The notes below the pieces were generated by a model. It worked only from the letters and a program-made list of their open reading frames with translations. It was not told the DNA's origin and made no database searches. Made by a program: the position numbers and the translations under genes. This document shows, piece by piece, positions 5,799 through 13,645 of a stretch of DNA of 16,472 nucleotides; position 1 is the stretch's first letter, and the number at the start of each line of letters is the position of its first letter. This stretch comes from Thermodesulfovibrionales bacterium (GTDB lineage Bacteria > Nitrospirota > Thermodesulfovibrionia > Thermodesulfovibrionales > SM23-35), in NCBI GenBank assembly GCA_020053565.1, contig JAGVMY010000001.1:1-16472 (forward strand), given 5' to 3'.

Positions 5799-6812
5799 TT
5801 AGCCTCCTATCTTATTGACAGCCTCTTCAAATGCCCCTTCAAAATCATCAACAAGAGCCTTGCTCGCATTTACGGCACTACGTTTTGTTGGTACAGACGT
5901 GAGAGCTTGTTTGCGCTCGGCTTTTTTTGCATCTATATTTACAACTTTAGAGGTATCTGTTGAAGCTTCAGTTTGAATGTTATTATCTTTTTTGAAATCG
6001 CTGATAAGATCAATCACGTCATCAGCGGTTCCGTTTGAATACGTTTCTTTCAGGGCTGGTTGCAGATATTTAGGCTTAGATTCAATCCACTTTGTAATTG
6101 AACCATCATCACGATAAGTCTCGTAGTCATTATGGGCTTCTTTAATTGCATTAAAATGACCTTGGTGCTCATCGGTTTGATGTTTCTCAACTATAGGAGA
6201 TAGTCTTGAGCCTTGGTCTGTGAGTTTCTTATCAATATCAGACTGTTTTTTATCAATATCGGCTTTCCAGTCGTCCATTTCCTTACGCAGTTTTTTCATT
6301 TCCATACTGCGTTTTAGCCCTTCCATTTTGGATACAGTATCAAAGTCTTTCTCATATTCCTCTAATTGTTTCTTCTGGTCATCAGTAAGAGAATCAATAA
6401 AGGCATCAGCGGCTTTTTCCTGTTCTTTAGTGGGCTTTGGTGCAGGCTCCGCATCAGGAGCTTTGGGTTTCTTTGCCTCTTCGAGTTGCGATAAAAGCTG
6501 AGTTTTCTCGGATTCCCACGCTTCTTTATCATGCTTATGAATACCTTGAAGCGTCTTCCATCTTTGCTCATACTTTTCTTCGGTCTCTTCCGGCAACTTC
6601 GCGGGTACTTCTGGTTTGGCTGGTTCTTCAGGCGTTTGAACAACAACTTCTTCCTTCAAGTTCTTAGGGTCATCTGCTGCCGATAGGTCAGCGTTATCCC
6701 CTAATCCTGCTGCTGTATCAAATGCAATATCAAACTCATCCATAACCTCATCCGCTGGTACTTCAACTGTTTTAGCACTCAATGCCCCTCTGTCATCGAT
6801 TGCTTTATCCAT
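5799..6812 (-). CDS. Capsid scaffolding protein (putative)
   Basis: About 337 aa, very acidic at the N-terminus (residues 10-60), Pro/Glu-rich around 60-75, then a long charged helical region (about 95-235) rich in Lys, Glu and Asp with coiled-coil character (KEQEKAADAFIDSLTDDQKK and following). The C-terminus is basic (RKQALTSVPTKRSAVNASKA), a feature scaffolds use to bind the inner capsid face. It lies immediately upstream of the major capsid gene, the standard place. The ATG at 6812 is preferred to a TTG two codons earlier because AAGGAG stands 8 nt from the ATG and only 2 nt from the TTG. A strong terminator lies in its leader. The assignment is by position and composition. Confidence 0.7.
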   Translation of the reverse strand: MDKAIDDRGALSAKTVEVPADEVMDEFDIAFDTAAGLGDNADLSAADDPKNLKEEVVVQTPEEPAKPEVPAKLPEETEEKYEQRWKTLQGIHKHDKEAWESEKTQLLSQLEEAKKPKAPDAEPAPKPTKEQEKAADAFIDSLTDDQKKQLEEYEKDFDTVSKMEGLKRSMEMKKLRKEMDDWKADIDKKQSDIDKKLTDQGSRLSPIVEKHQTDEHQGHFNAIKEAHNDYETYRDDGSITKWIESKPKYLQPALKETYSNGTADDVIDLISDFKKDNNIQTEASTDTSKVVNIDAKKAERKQALTSVPTKRSAVNASKALVDDFEGAFEEAVNKIGG

Positions 6813-6842
6813 AATCAAAACTCCTTCTTATAGGTTTAAAAT

Positions 6843-6877
6843 AAAAAAAGCGACCCCGGAACTTAATCCGAAATCGC
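6843..6877 (-). terminator. Rho-independent terminator in the scaffold leader
   Basis: In minus-strand RNA an 11-bp stem (6867-6877 with 6850-6860, three G-U pairs in the middle) encloses a 6-nt loop and is followed by seven U. This is a textbook intrinsic terminator. It lies between the 36-aa gene (stop at 6916) and the scaffold start (6812), with the U-run ending about 17 nt before the scaffold ribosome binding site. There is no room for a promoter between it and the scaffold gene, so scaffold and capsid must be expressed by read-through or regulated antitermination. Confidence 0.8.
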
Positions 6878-6915
6878 CTGTGTCTCATTGTGTTAATCTG
6901 AGTTTAAGCCGCTAA

Positions 6916-7026
6916 TTAATCTTTTAAGAGCGACTGCAACTTTCTCTTCGCACCATCAAGAGCTTTTAATACTTCAATAACTTCATCCTTACGAAGTGTC
7001 ACATTCTCTACTGGCTTATCAACCAT
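6916..7026 (-). CDS. Small 36-aa helical protein
   Basis: An ORF of 36 codons with an ATG at 7026 behind AGGAAGAAGG and a TAA at 6916. The product, beginning MVDKPVENVTLRKDEV and ending KLQSLLKD, is charged and predicted to form one long amphipathic helix. It is the only gene between the promoter/operator at 7050-7108 and the terminator at 6843, so it could be made from its own short transcript. I do not recognise it. Roles such as a scaffold partner, regulator or antiterminator are possible but unsupported. Confidence 0.55.
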   Translation of the reverse strand: MVDKPVENVTLRKDEVIEVLKALDGAKRKLQSLLKD

Positions 7027-7049
7027 ATCCTTCTTCCTAAGAATATGAC

Positions 7050-7066
7050 TGGATACTAAGTATCCA
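7050..7066. promoter_or_regulatory. Operator-like palindrome TGGATA-N5-TATCCA, copy 1
   Basis: The 17-bp palindrome TGGATACTAAGTATCCA has 8-bp perfect arms around one central base. It starts 16 nt downstream of the TATAAT-like element at 7082-7087, a typical repressor position. Two further exact-arm copies are at 13713-13729 and 14234-14250 in the control region. Confidence 0.65.
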
Positions 7067-7081
7067 CTTTTCGTTTCATCC

Positions 7082-7108
7082 ATTATATGTTCCAATCTTG
7101 TTTGTCAA
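7082..7108 (-). promoter_or_regulatory. Sigma70-like promoter upstream of the scaffold/capsid genes
   Basis: On the minus strand a perfect TTGACA (7108-7103) is followed, after 15 nt, by a perfect TATAAT (7087-7082). The spacer is 2 nt shorter than optimum, so it may be weak or need an activator. The first ten bases, TTGACAAACA, are identical to the -35 region of the minus-strand promoter at 14225. It lies just past the 79-aa gene's stop and drives toward the 36-aa, scaffold and capsid genes. Confidence 0.55.
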
Positions 7109-7111
7109 GCC

Positions 7112-7351
7112 TTATTTATTAATAAAACCTGCTTGAGCCGGTAGTCCTCTTTCGATAGAGTCTTTAAGCTCAAGAAATCCTTGTATTTTACCTTGATTCC
7201 GATAAATAACATTTTCTTCGGCAGTATCGTTTTCAATCCTTGCTTCCGATATGAGAATATCAAGTAATTTAAAAAGATTCTGACAAACATGGTCTTTCTG
7301 AGCACCACAAAGTTCACCTATTAACTCTGACTTTATCTTATTTGCAAACAT
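7112..7351 (-). CDS. Small helical protein downstream of portal
   Basis: A 79-aa protein beginning MFANKIKSELIGELCGAQ and ending LPAQAGFINK. It is predicted mostly helical (about residues 3-35 and 45-68) and mildly acidic, without membrane or catalytic motifs. The ATG at 7351 has AAGGAG at 5 nt, located in the last codons of the portal gene, so it is coupled to portal translation. Small helical genes between portal and scaffold are frequent in podoviruses, but this one is not recognised. A second frame of 70 codons overlaps it and lacks a ribosome binding site. Confidence 0.6.
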   Translation of the reverse strand: MFANKIKSELIGELCGAQKDHVCQNLFKLLDILISEARIENDTAEENVIYRNQGKIQGFLELKDSIERGLPAQAGFINK

Positions 7352-7353
7352 AA

Positions 7354-9648
7354 TTACTCCTTTTTAGCTTTTTTAGGCTTTGCTTCAGCCTTTTTCTTCA
7401 TACCCTTTGCCTTTACATCAGCCTGAGTCATTTTTTCTTTGATTTTCATACCATGTTCAACGACTTTATCCTTATTCGCTACCTCGTGTGCAGTTTTTGT
7501 AGTATCAGTAGCCATTTTCATCTTATGCGATTCGTCCTTATGCTGCATTTCAAGCGCATGAGCTTCTTCTGAACGTCTGATTTCAGCTTCTTTACCACCT
7601 CTTTCGGTCTGTTGAAGTGCAATTTCTTCTTCTGTCAATCTTGGGTCTGAACCTTCAGGTTGTTCAATAGGCGTTTGAGCAGCAATTGTTGCGTCCGTGT
7701 TGGTTTTCTTTGCTTTGGTAAGCTGAGACATCGTTTGAGCTCGTTTGTATGCAATTTCAGCCTTCTGCATCTCAATCGCAAGCTGCATTTCAGCAGATTG
7801 TTTTCTGGCTTCACGTAATTTCTTAACCTCTTCTTCGGAAAGCAATGCAATATTAATATCATGTGCTTTGAACTTTTCCTGCAAGAAGTCACGTTTTGGA
7901 ATATAATCCCATTCTTCAGGAGTCATGGTTGTAGTCAACTGAGCAAGAGCCTGCATACGGATTTCCTTCATTACCAGAGAAGATACGCCTTTAGCCTTGC
8001 ACTTAAAATCACCTTTAATATCGGGTCTTGGATTGAATTCCATATTCCATGCGTAAATATCCCGTATGATTTTCTCGGTGAATGTATCGAAGTTCTTAAC
8101 TACGTCTTTGATTGATACTGTGATTGTTGCAAGACGACCTGATGTGGCCTGTGCGGTTTCGTTATTCACCATCTGCCCTATCATCCATGTTGGCAGAGTG
8201 GTTTCTTCATCCCCGAACTGCTTGAAAGCGTCTATGATTTTCAGGAGTTCATCAAGATGAGATTCAATATTATAAACTCTTAAGGCAGGATACTGAGCAT
8301 CAACACCCTTGCCTTCCCTGAACCATATTTTGCGAGGGTAAAACGAATTCAGGTCTGTATCAGGAGTCATCAAGCTCCAATTAATTTCCACCTGCGGGCC
8401 ACTAACGCAACTAGCATTATCAAGCACCATACGAGCCGCCGCCGCTACTGCAATTTGAGAATGCCGCATGATTCTGGCAAGACCTTCTCCGAATATACTC
8501 GTTTCGTCTTTCTCATAATAAAAGACTTTATACTCATCAAGAGCCTTATCATACAAGATTGCTTTTATTGGATAACGGCCTAAAAGCCAAACGTTTGCGG
8601 CATATTCAAGTTCAACATCTTCAACTTCAATACCGCATTCAGTCAGGTCTTGACCATCAACATAACCCCAGTATTCAAGAACTTCATATTTCTTACCGAG
8701 TTGTCTGCTGGTTGAACGGCTTGAGTCGTCAGAGGCAGAAGTTGATGAAAGCGGAGTTTCACCGCCACCACTACCAGCTTCAACCTCAATAGTTTGAAGG
8801 TCAACCTCCCAGTTAAGATGCACATAATCACCATCAGGATGTTCTAACAGGTACTTGTCTATCATGTCTTTATAAAAATCAGACCGTTTTGCAAGTTGTC
8901 TTAAATCGTGTTTTGACATGACATGACGTTCAAATGCACCTTCAATTTTATCAATATCGGTTACTGTCATTTCCGGATACCAGTCCCAGAGTCTTATGAA
9001 CTTCAGGTCAGGTACATCTTCATTATCAACCTTTTCTTCAAATTCACCAGCCGGAGTGGATTCCCATCTGCGTTTTGTTTTCTTGCCAACAAGAGGGCCT
9101 TTCATGATACCAGTCCCATACATAAGACCTGAACGCAAAACTTTCTTGGTCTCTTCTGAATAATCCATCTCAGTCAATTGGTCGTCAATTTCAGACGACA
9201 TTTTCTCAGCAGTTTCTTTTGCGAACTTTTTAATAGCAATCGCAAGGTCATCTGCACTTGGTATAACAGGTTCCTGTGTTTCCGGATTAACCTGAATTAA
9301 AGACATGGCTATCTGCTTTACGGTTTCTTTGGATAATTTCGGTTCCGGAGTTGGGCCCAGTTCCCAGTTTTTATCTGTTTCAGGGAATAGCATTTCATGA
9401 AGTCTGGATAGAACGATGTTGATTTTAGAACGAGTGATCTTTGGATATACTTTAGAATTATTGGCTTCAATCTTAACTTCCGGGTCATAGAGTCCTTTAT
9501 AGGCCCTCAAGTCCTCAAGCCATTGTAATTCCTTTGGCCTGCGATATGCCTTGTTCTGAGAAAACTGGTTTCTAAGTCGAAAGCCAAATGCGGTCATACC
9601 TTCTGAATTTCTTTCTTTTTTACTGAAAGCTTCTTTTATTGCATCCAT
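7354..9648 (-). CDS. Portal protein (P22/N4-like, large podoviral type)
   Basis: About 764 aa, in the size range of P22/N4-type portals. The N-terminal half has portal hallmarks: KITRSKINIVLSRLHEMLFP, a YGTGIMKGP segment, DWYPEM with a following acidic region, WVxGRYPIKAILYDKA-like stem text, and RMVLDNASCVSGPQVEINW. After about residue 600 the sequence becomes a long charged helix (EMQLAIEMQKAEIAYKRAQ) and ends in a Lys-rich tail, as expected for a barrel or internal C-terminus. The dodecameric portal is the DNA entry ring and docks terminase. The ATG at 9648 is chosen over a TTG two codons upstream because AAGGAGA is 7 nt from the ATG. It lies downstream of terminase as usual. Confidence 0.88.
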   Translation of the reverse strand: MDAIKEAFSKKERNSEGMTAFGFRLRNQFSQNKAYRRPKELQWLEDLRAYKGLYDPEVKIEANNSKVYPKITRSKINIVLSRLHEMLFPETDKNWELGPTPEPKLSKETVKQIAMSLIQVNPETQEPVIPSADDLAIAIKKFAKETAEKMSSEIDDQLTEMDYSEETKKVLRSGLMYGTGIMKGPLVGKKTKRRWESTPAGEFEEKVDNEDVPDLKFIRLWDWYPEMTVTDIDKIEGAFERHVMSKHDLRQLAKRSDFYKDMIDKYLLEHPDGDYVHLNWEVDLQTIEVEAGSGGGETPLSSTSASDDSSRSTSRQLGKKYEVLEYWGYVDGQDLTECGIEVEDVELEYAANVWLLGRYPIKAILYDKALDEYKVFYYEKDETSIFGEGLARIMRHSQIAVAAAARMVLDNASCVSGPQVEINWSLMTPDTDLNSFYPRKIWFREGKGVDAQYPALRVYNIESHLDELLKIIDAFKQFGDEETTLPTWMIGQMVNNETAQATSGRLATITVSIKDVVKNFDTFTEKIIRDIYAWNMEFNPRPDIKGDFKCKAKGVSSLVMKEIRMQALAQLTTTMTPEEWDYIPKRDFLQEKFKAHDINIALLSEEEVKKLREARKQSAEMQLAIEMQKAEIAYKRAQTMSQLTKAKKTNTDATIAAQTPIEQPEGSDPRLTEEEIALQQTERGGKEAEIRRSEEAHALEMQHKDESHKMKMATDTTKTAHEVANKDKVVEHGMKIKEKMTQADVKAKGMKKKAEAKPKKAKKE

Positions 9649-9683
9649 AATCAATCTCCTTGTTTGGCCCTCAACTTAAATTT

Positions 9684-10055
9684 TTATATTAAATTTTTCC
9701 CTTCAACACCACGTTTCGACCTATCATTTGTACGATGGTTTAACCAATGTATAGCCTCTTGAATTTTTGTGATGGCTATCGCATTTTCACGACATTTGAA
9801 TATTCCGGCTTGAAATGATTCAAGACGATCAAGAACAATAAATAACAGGTCTTCCTGATGGCATCCATTAACTCCGAATTCTTTTATAGGGCCATTTTGA
9901 AAGGATATCTGGCCGACAATAGCAATTGGAGAAGATTCGGTTTGCGGAACCGTTTCTATTCTGTATTCATGACAAGCATTCCCCTGTCCTGGCTCGTCAA
10001 GGATAATGGTTTTTGTAAAACGTGTACTCCCAATTTTTAATTCTCTTTCAATCAT
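9684..10055 (-). CDS. Conserved phage protein with Acb2/Tad1-like helical hairpin (candidate anti-CBASS sponge)
   Basis: A 123-aa protein. Residues 50-65 carry ISFQNGPIKEFGVNG, then a helix (EDLLFIVLDRLESFQ, 68-82), a turn (AGIFKCRE), and a second helix (ENAIAITKIQEAIHWLNHRT, 90-109) ending in DRSKRGVEG. From memory this FQNGP...GVNG...EDLL...DRL..FQ.G...RENA.A.TK..EA..WL..RT..R.RGVEG pattern is a widespread phage protein, and its helical hairpin resembles the Acb2/Tad1 family, whose members sequester cyclic nucleotide signals of CBASS and Thoeris defence. The first 45 residues are an added beta-like domain. It sits between terminase and portal. The conserved-protein call is confident; the sponge activity is inferred. 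Confidence 0.6.
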   Translation of the reverse strand: MIERELKIGSTRFTKTIILDEPGQGNACHEYRIETVPQTESSPIAIVGQISFQNGPIKEFGVNGCHQEDLLFIVLDRLESFQAGIFKCRENAIAITKIQEAIHWLNHRTNDRSKRGVEGKNLI

Positions 10056-10083
10056 ATAACACCCTCCTTTTTTTTAGTTGATA

Positions 10084-11523
10084 TTAGTAAGCGGCTAAAG
10101 AACTCGCCGGTCTATATGCTTTTTGCTTTAACTGTGCTAAAAAAGAACGCTTTTGTGCGTCATACATCTCCTTCTCTGTAACATACATGCAGAGATATTG
10201 TAATGCATCCGATATGTGGGAGGCGAAGTTCTTAACTGGCACAGGCTTATACTCTTCCCCTGAACCCTTCGGGTCTTTATCATAATGATATGCTCCGTTC
10301 ATAGCCTTGCGGAGAAAATGGCAATTGGGAGAAAGAATAAATCCGGGCTCACCAATACTCATTTTGTTCAGAAAAAATTCTACAGCCCCTATTCTTGGTA
10401 CAAGAGCGTTTGTTGGAGCCGGGATAATATTCGATAGACCTATTTCAGCACTATGCAGAATATCAAAGCACGTGGATTCATCAGTTTGGGAACGTGCACT
10501 TCCAGAAGGATCACCAAATCCCAAAATATTCATACCGAAATATTTGCGTCTTAAGAGAGGTATAACCTGATTCAAACAAAACTGTCTTAAACCCATACCA
10601 TCAGATACAAGTTCATCCAATATACGAAGTTGACCAAGTGGTGTTATCTGACCAAAAACAAGTGCAGGCTGAAGCGCATAATCCCAACCTGTCAGCACAT
10701 CAATCCCTTTTAATGGTTCTAACGGTCTTGGGGCTACATGCACATTATCCCTGAAAGATGCAAAGACAGGTTTACCCTGAACAAGATACCCGTATTGGCC
10801 GTGACAATAAAGCCTGACAAACATTTCATCTTTGCCCTTGGCAAGGTTCTGGTAATAATTTTTAGGAAGATGTTTTGTGTTTTCTGCATGGATTGAAAGA
10901 CCGGAAGGTTGTTTGAACATTTTGAAATTATCGGGATGAATTTTCTCTGCTATTTTATATAATTTTGAATCTTCATCTGGTGGGTTTGTGTCCATTATTA
11001 TCCCATGCCAGAATTCTCCAATATCATCTTTTTTAGGATAACGACCTATACGACCATCCATCGTATCAATAATCGCCCAAGGAATTTCACGCACTTCATT
11101 AAAATAAGCACTACTGAATTCAAAAGATAATAGATTGGAAACCTGGTCTGCTCTATCAAGAGCCCTGAAACAGATTTCTAAATGCACCCCAGGAATTTTT
11201 GTGATGAAATAATTATGGTCAGTTGAATGATAAGTGCCAAATAGTTTAGGTGGAAACCAGTCATGAACAGAACGAATTGTAGTGTCCTTTAATTGATTGT
11301 AGGTATTGCGTACAACTGCCCATCTTGACCTTCTTATACCATCAGGACTTGGAACCTGTTCAGTTGCTCTACGCACTATATCCATTATACATCCCGACGT
11401 CTTCCCGGAACCAAAAGGCCCCATAATACAACGTATTCTGGTATTATCCAATGTAAATCTCTTTATGGTTGGTGCACCAGTATAATCATAAAGGACACGG
11501 TATGGCTTTATTTCTTCGGTCAA
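10084..11523 (-). CDS. terL: Terminase large subunit (DNA packaging ATPase/nuclease)
   Basis: A 479-aa protein with both terminase domains. ATPase: Walker A GPFGSGKTS (residues 35-43), a Walker-B-like strand ending FNEVREIP (141-148, with Asn-Glu in place of Asp-Glu), and a coupling motif MDTNPPDEDSKLY (177-189). RNase-H-fold nuclease: GWDYALQP with Asp281, ILDE (301-304), GDPSG with Asp338, and a late SHISDALQYL Asp. The enzyme cuts concatemers and drives DNA through the portal. The ATG lies after AAGGAG. The gene upstream is a small 100-aa gene 9 nt away, and the small terminase is two genes further up, separated by a methyltransferase, which is an unusual split. Confidence 0.93.
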   Translation of the reverse strand: MTEEIKPYRVLYDYTGAPTIKRFTLDNTRIRCIMGPFGSGKTSGCIMDIVRRATEQVPSPDGIRRSRWAVVRNTYNQLKDTTIRSVHDWFPPKLFGTYHSTDHNYFITKIPGVHLEICFRALDRADQVSNLLSFEFSSAYFNEVREIPWAIIDTMDGRIGRYPKKDDIGEFWHGIIMDTNPPDEDSKLYKIAEKIHPDNFKMFKQPSGLSIHAENTKHLPKNYYQNLAKGKDEMFVRLYCHGQYGYLVQGKPVFASFRDNVHVAPRPLEPLKGIDVLTGWDYALQPALVFGQITPLGQLRILDELVSDGMGLRQFCLNQVIPLLRRKYFGMNILGFGDPSGSARSQTDESTCFDILHSAEIGLSNIIPAPTNALVPRIGAVEFFLNKMSIGEPGFILSPNCHFLRKAMNGAYHYDKDPKGSGEEYKPVPVKNFASHISDALQYLCMYVTEKEMYDAQKRSFLAQLKQKAYRPASSLAAY

Positions 11524-11532
11524 TATAACTCC

Positions 11533-11835
11533 TTATGAGTTTCCAGTAACACCCGGTATAGCAACAGTCTTTTTCTCTGCAAATTCTTCCGGATGAGTTA
11601 CACGATAATAAAGTTCCTGAAGATTCTTGTCTTCCTTCGGTATTTCGTACATCAAAGCAAAATCACCGATTGTAATCATGCCCGGTGTACCCGGTAATGG
11701 ACTTAATTGAATCCTTGCCCCGTTTTCAATAATTGCAAATACACGTGGATCTTTCAACATTGTTTTGCCGTAAAGTTTACCTACAACAAAAAGACCAGCT
11801 AAACATACCATCGTTATTGCGCCCTCATCTTTCAT
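11533..11835 (-). CDS. Small protein with short hydrophobic N-terminus, function unknown
   Basis: A 100-aa protein. Residues about 6-22 (AITMVCLAGLFVVGKLYG) form a short hydrophobic helix that could anchor it in the membrane. The rest is a compact beta-like region (DPRVFAIIENGARIQLSPLPG, then MITIGDFALMYEIP) with a basic-acidic helix at the end. No family is recognised. It sits between the methyltransferase and the large terminase and starts behind AAAAGGGGG. A role in packaging is only suggested by position; a membrane-linked accessory or superinfection function is equally possible. Confidence 0.55.
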   Translation of the reverse strand: MKDEGAITMVCLAGLFVVGKLYGKTMLKDPRVFAIIENGARIQLSPLPGTPGMITIGDFALMYEIPKEDKNLQELYYRVTHPEEFAEKKTVAIPGVTGNS

Positions 11836-11867
11836 AATACCCCCTTTTCTCCTATTTAATAGGAATT

Positions 11868-12533
11868 TTATTCAGCCATATTGCATAATATCAGATTGAT
11901 GATTTTAGTTCTATCACCCACCCAAGACGCTAACCCCTGCATTCTTCTGCCCTCATAATCCAGATTAGCATTCGTATGAAATTCCGCTGTAAAATAATCC
12001 ACAAGATGCAAAACATCCGAATAATACAATGCGTCATACTCCATTCCCTCAATATCCATCTTCAGCAAACGGCATCTCTCGATGTCCCATAAAGTAAAAA
12101 TAGATTTTAAATCTAAAAGATTTACCGTCACCTGATAATGATGTTCAGGATTGAACCGGCATTTCGACGTTGAGCCCCCGGAGAAATCTTTCGATACATT
12201 CAATGTCTCTGATGTTTGATTCGGATGGCCAACACCATATAAACTTGTTTCGATGTTCTTACACTTGTTGAGTTCGATGTTTTCGTTTAAAGTCTGAAAT
12301 GTCATTGGCACGGGTTCAAAAGCTATTATACGACATACAGGAAAAAACACAGACATCATAATCGAAAACATACCCTCATTCGCCCCTGCATCAATTATAA
12401 CATCCCCACCATCAAACGTTATCCCTCTTTCAAATACCTTATAATTATCCCTGAATATCTCCGAAATTAAAACAGGCGCTGTCTTTGTCTCCACAAACTT
12501 GAAAATGTGTCCTCTGAATTTATGCTCTATCAT
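11868..12533 (-). CDS. FkbM-family SAM-dependent methyltransferase
   Basis: A 221-aa protein with FkbM methyltransferase hallmarks: motif I VIIDAGANEGMFSI (45-58), which binds S-adenosylmethionine, IIAFEPVP (69-76) for the ribose-binding acidic residue, and LLKMDIEGMEYDAL (156-169), the FkbM signature. Family members usually O-methylate sugars or similar small substrates, so DNA modification is not the first expectation. The ATG overlaps the small terminase stop by 4 nt (ATGA), so the two are translationally coupled. Phage FkbM genes may modify virion or host-surface glycans. It is odd for such a gene to sit inside the packaging cassette. Confidence 0.85.
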   Translation of the reverse strand: MIEHKFRGHIFKFVETKTAPVLISEIFRDNYKVFERGITFDGGDVIIDAGANEGMFSIMMSVFFPVCRIIAFEPVPMTFQTLNENIELNKCKNIETSLYGVGHPNQTSETLNVSKDFSGGSTSKCRFNPEHHYQVTVNLLDLKSIFTLWDIERCRLLKMDIEGMEYDALYYSDVLHLVDYFTAEFHTNANLDYEGRRMQGLASWVGDRTKIINLILCNMAE

Positions 12534-13156
12534 TCGCCCTCCATCCTCTCTACAGGTTTCATTAACTGCTCTGGTGCATCCCTCGAATTCACCTCTTCAG
12601 GTACATATTCCTCTGCATTCGGATTTAACGCATTCTCTATCTGCTTCATGTCAATTGTCTTATCCATAACCTGCACTACCTTCTTATCATCGTCCAACCC
12701 CTTTAACACAACAAAGAAATTCTGATTATTCCCACCCCCTATATCACCCTCCTTCCTGATCTTCGCCGATAACAATGCAGTCTCAATTTTCATCAGCTCC
12801 TTCACCATTAACACAAACTGCTTGTCATCACTCTTGATTAACTTCAGTAACTTCCGCCTACCCTGCACTTCCCTGTACACCCACCTCATATCCTGTAACA
12901 TCTGATTCGCTGATTTTGTATCATCAGTCTCATCACCTGCTACTGCATCTACCTTCCTCTGATCCGCCTTACTCAACCCCCCTAATTTCTCGGTATTAAA
13001 CCCGTCCGCTATAACCTCATCCTTCGGCTTCCTACCTTCCCTCTTCCTGCTCCACGCCTCACTATGCCGTACAGGATTTCCACCCTCCTTCTTCCTCTTA
13101 TCATCCCTGTACCACCTCATGTACTCCGCTTGCTCTTCCTTAGTCCTCTGCGCCAT
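12530..13156 (-). CDS. Putative terminase small subunit
   Basis: A 208-aa, highly charged protein in the standard place at the head of the packaging genes. The N-terminus (EEQAEYMRWYRDDKRKKEGG, about 7-26) is strongly basic and helical and would suit DNA binding. A central helical stretch (MLQDMRWVYREVQGRRKLLKLI, split near 85-106) and an acidic C-terminus (YVPEEVNSRDAPEQ) would suit oligomerisation and terminase contact. There is no clear helix-turn-helix by eye. The start follows GTGGAGG. The coding strand is markedly richer in A/G than its neighbours, with many AGG, AAG and GAG codons. The assignment rests on position and general character. Confidence 0.5.
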   Translation of the reverse strand: MAQRTKEEQAEYMRWYRDDKRKKEGGNPVRHSEAWSRKREGRKPKDEVIADGFNTEKLGGLSKADQRKVDAVAGDETDDTKSANQMLQDMRWVYREVQGRRKLLKLIKSDDKQFVLMVKELMKIETALLSAKIRKEGDIGGGNNQNFFVVLKGLDDDKKVVQVMDKTIDMKQIENALNPNAEEYVPEEVNSRDAPEQLMKPVERMEGE

Positions 13157-13335
13157 TCAAAATCCTCCACTAAAATTACCACACCTCCTACTCTCATCCA
13201 CCCTCTTTGTCAATCACTTTTGTAATATTCCTGAAATTTTACAGCCACCTTCTTTCTACCTACACCAGAATAACCCCATAAATCAACCCCTTCCAATAGG
13301 TACTACTTTTACCCCATCACCCGACCCACTTTTTC
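13157..13335. other. Intergenic gap upstream of the putative small terminase
   Basis: The 179-nt gap between the 83-aa gene and the terminase operon has an unusually pyrimidine-rich plus strand. A TTGACA lies on the minus strand (13213-13208) upstream of the terminase gene, but I see no convincing -10 at the right distance (best TAGGAG). It may hold the start of the late operon or a packaging site; nothing here is firm. Confidence 0.3.
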
Positions 13336-13587
13336 TTATTCTACAAGTTCATATGTTGCTTCAAAGATGTCTGGTTTACAAGGATAAAATTCGCCCTTAA
13401 TACCCTTAATAATCCAGTCACCAATAGACGCTGTCATACTTCCTTTAAGTGTGTCTATTAAGATGCACTTTTGATAATATTGCCAATTGGAGTCCCCAAG
13501 TAAGACTTCCATTTCTTTGGCACTACCAACAGTCCCTGCCCATTGGACAGCCTCAATCACTACTGGTTTCTTCCTGTACTTTGCCAT
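13336..13587 (-). CDS. Conserved 83-aa phage protein (MAKYRKKPVVIEAVQW type)
   Basis: An 83-aa protein of a pattern seen repeatedly in phage genomes: an N-terminal KYRKKPVVIEAVQW, a middle strand ILIDTLKGSMTASIGDWIIKG, and the terminal GEFYPCKPDIFEATYE. The family is widespread in tailed phages and prophages of many hosts, and no function is established that I know of. It is probably a small mixed alpha/beta fold. Ribosome binding site AAAGGAGG precedes the ATG. The gene is separated from the terminase operon by about 180 nt and lies downstream of the Phd-like gene on the same strand, with the operator copy 2 in between. Confidence 0.75.
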   Translation of the reverse strand: MAKYRKKPVVIEAVQWAGTVGSAKEMEVLLGDSNWQYYQKCILIDTLKGSMTASIGDWIIKGIKGEFYPCKPDIFEATYELVE

Positions 13588-13645
13588 GCTTCCTCCTTTT
13601 TACCTTTAATTAGTTGTAGGTACGTTACCCTATATAGAGTCTCAT

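Noticed and set aside
7105..7317. 70-codon frame overlapping the 79-aa gene
   Set aside because: No ribosome binding site; the other frame has a good start coupled to portal.
13210..13296. 28-codon minus-strand frame with TTG start in the gap upstream of the small terminase gene
   Set aside because: The product looks mildly protein-like (ends VKFQEYYKSD), but the start is TTG with no well-placed ribosome binding site, so support is too weak.
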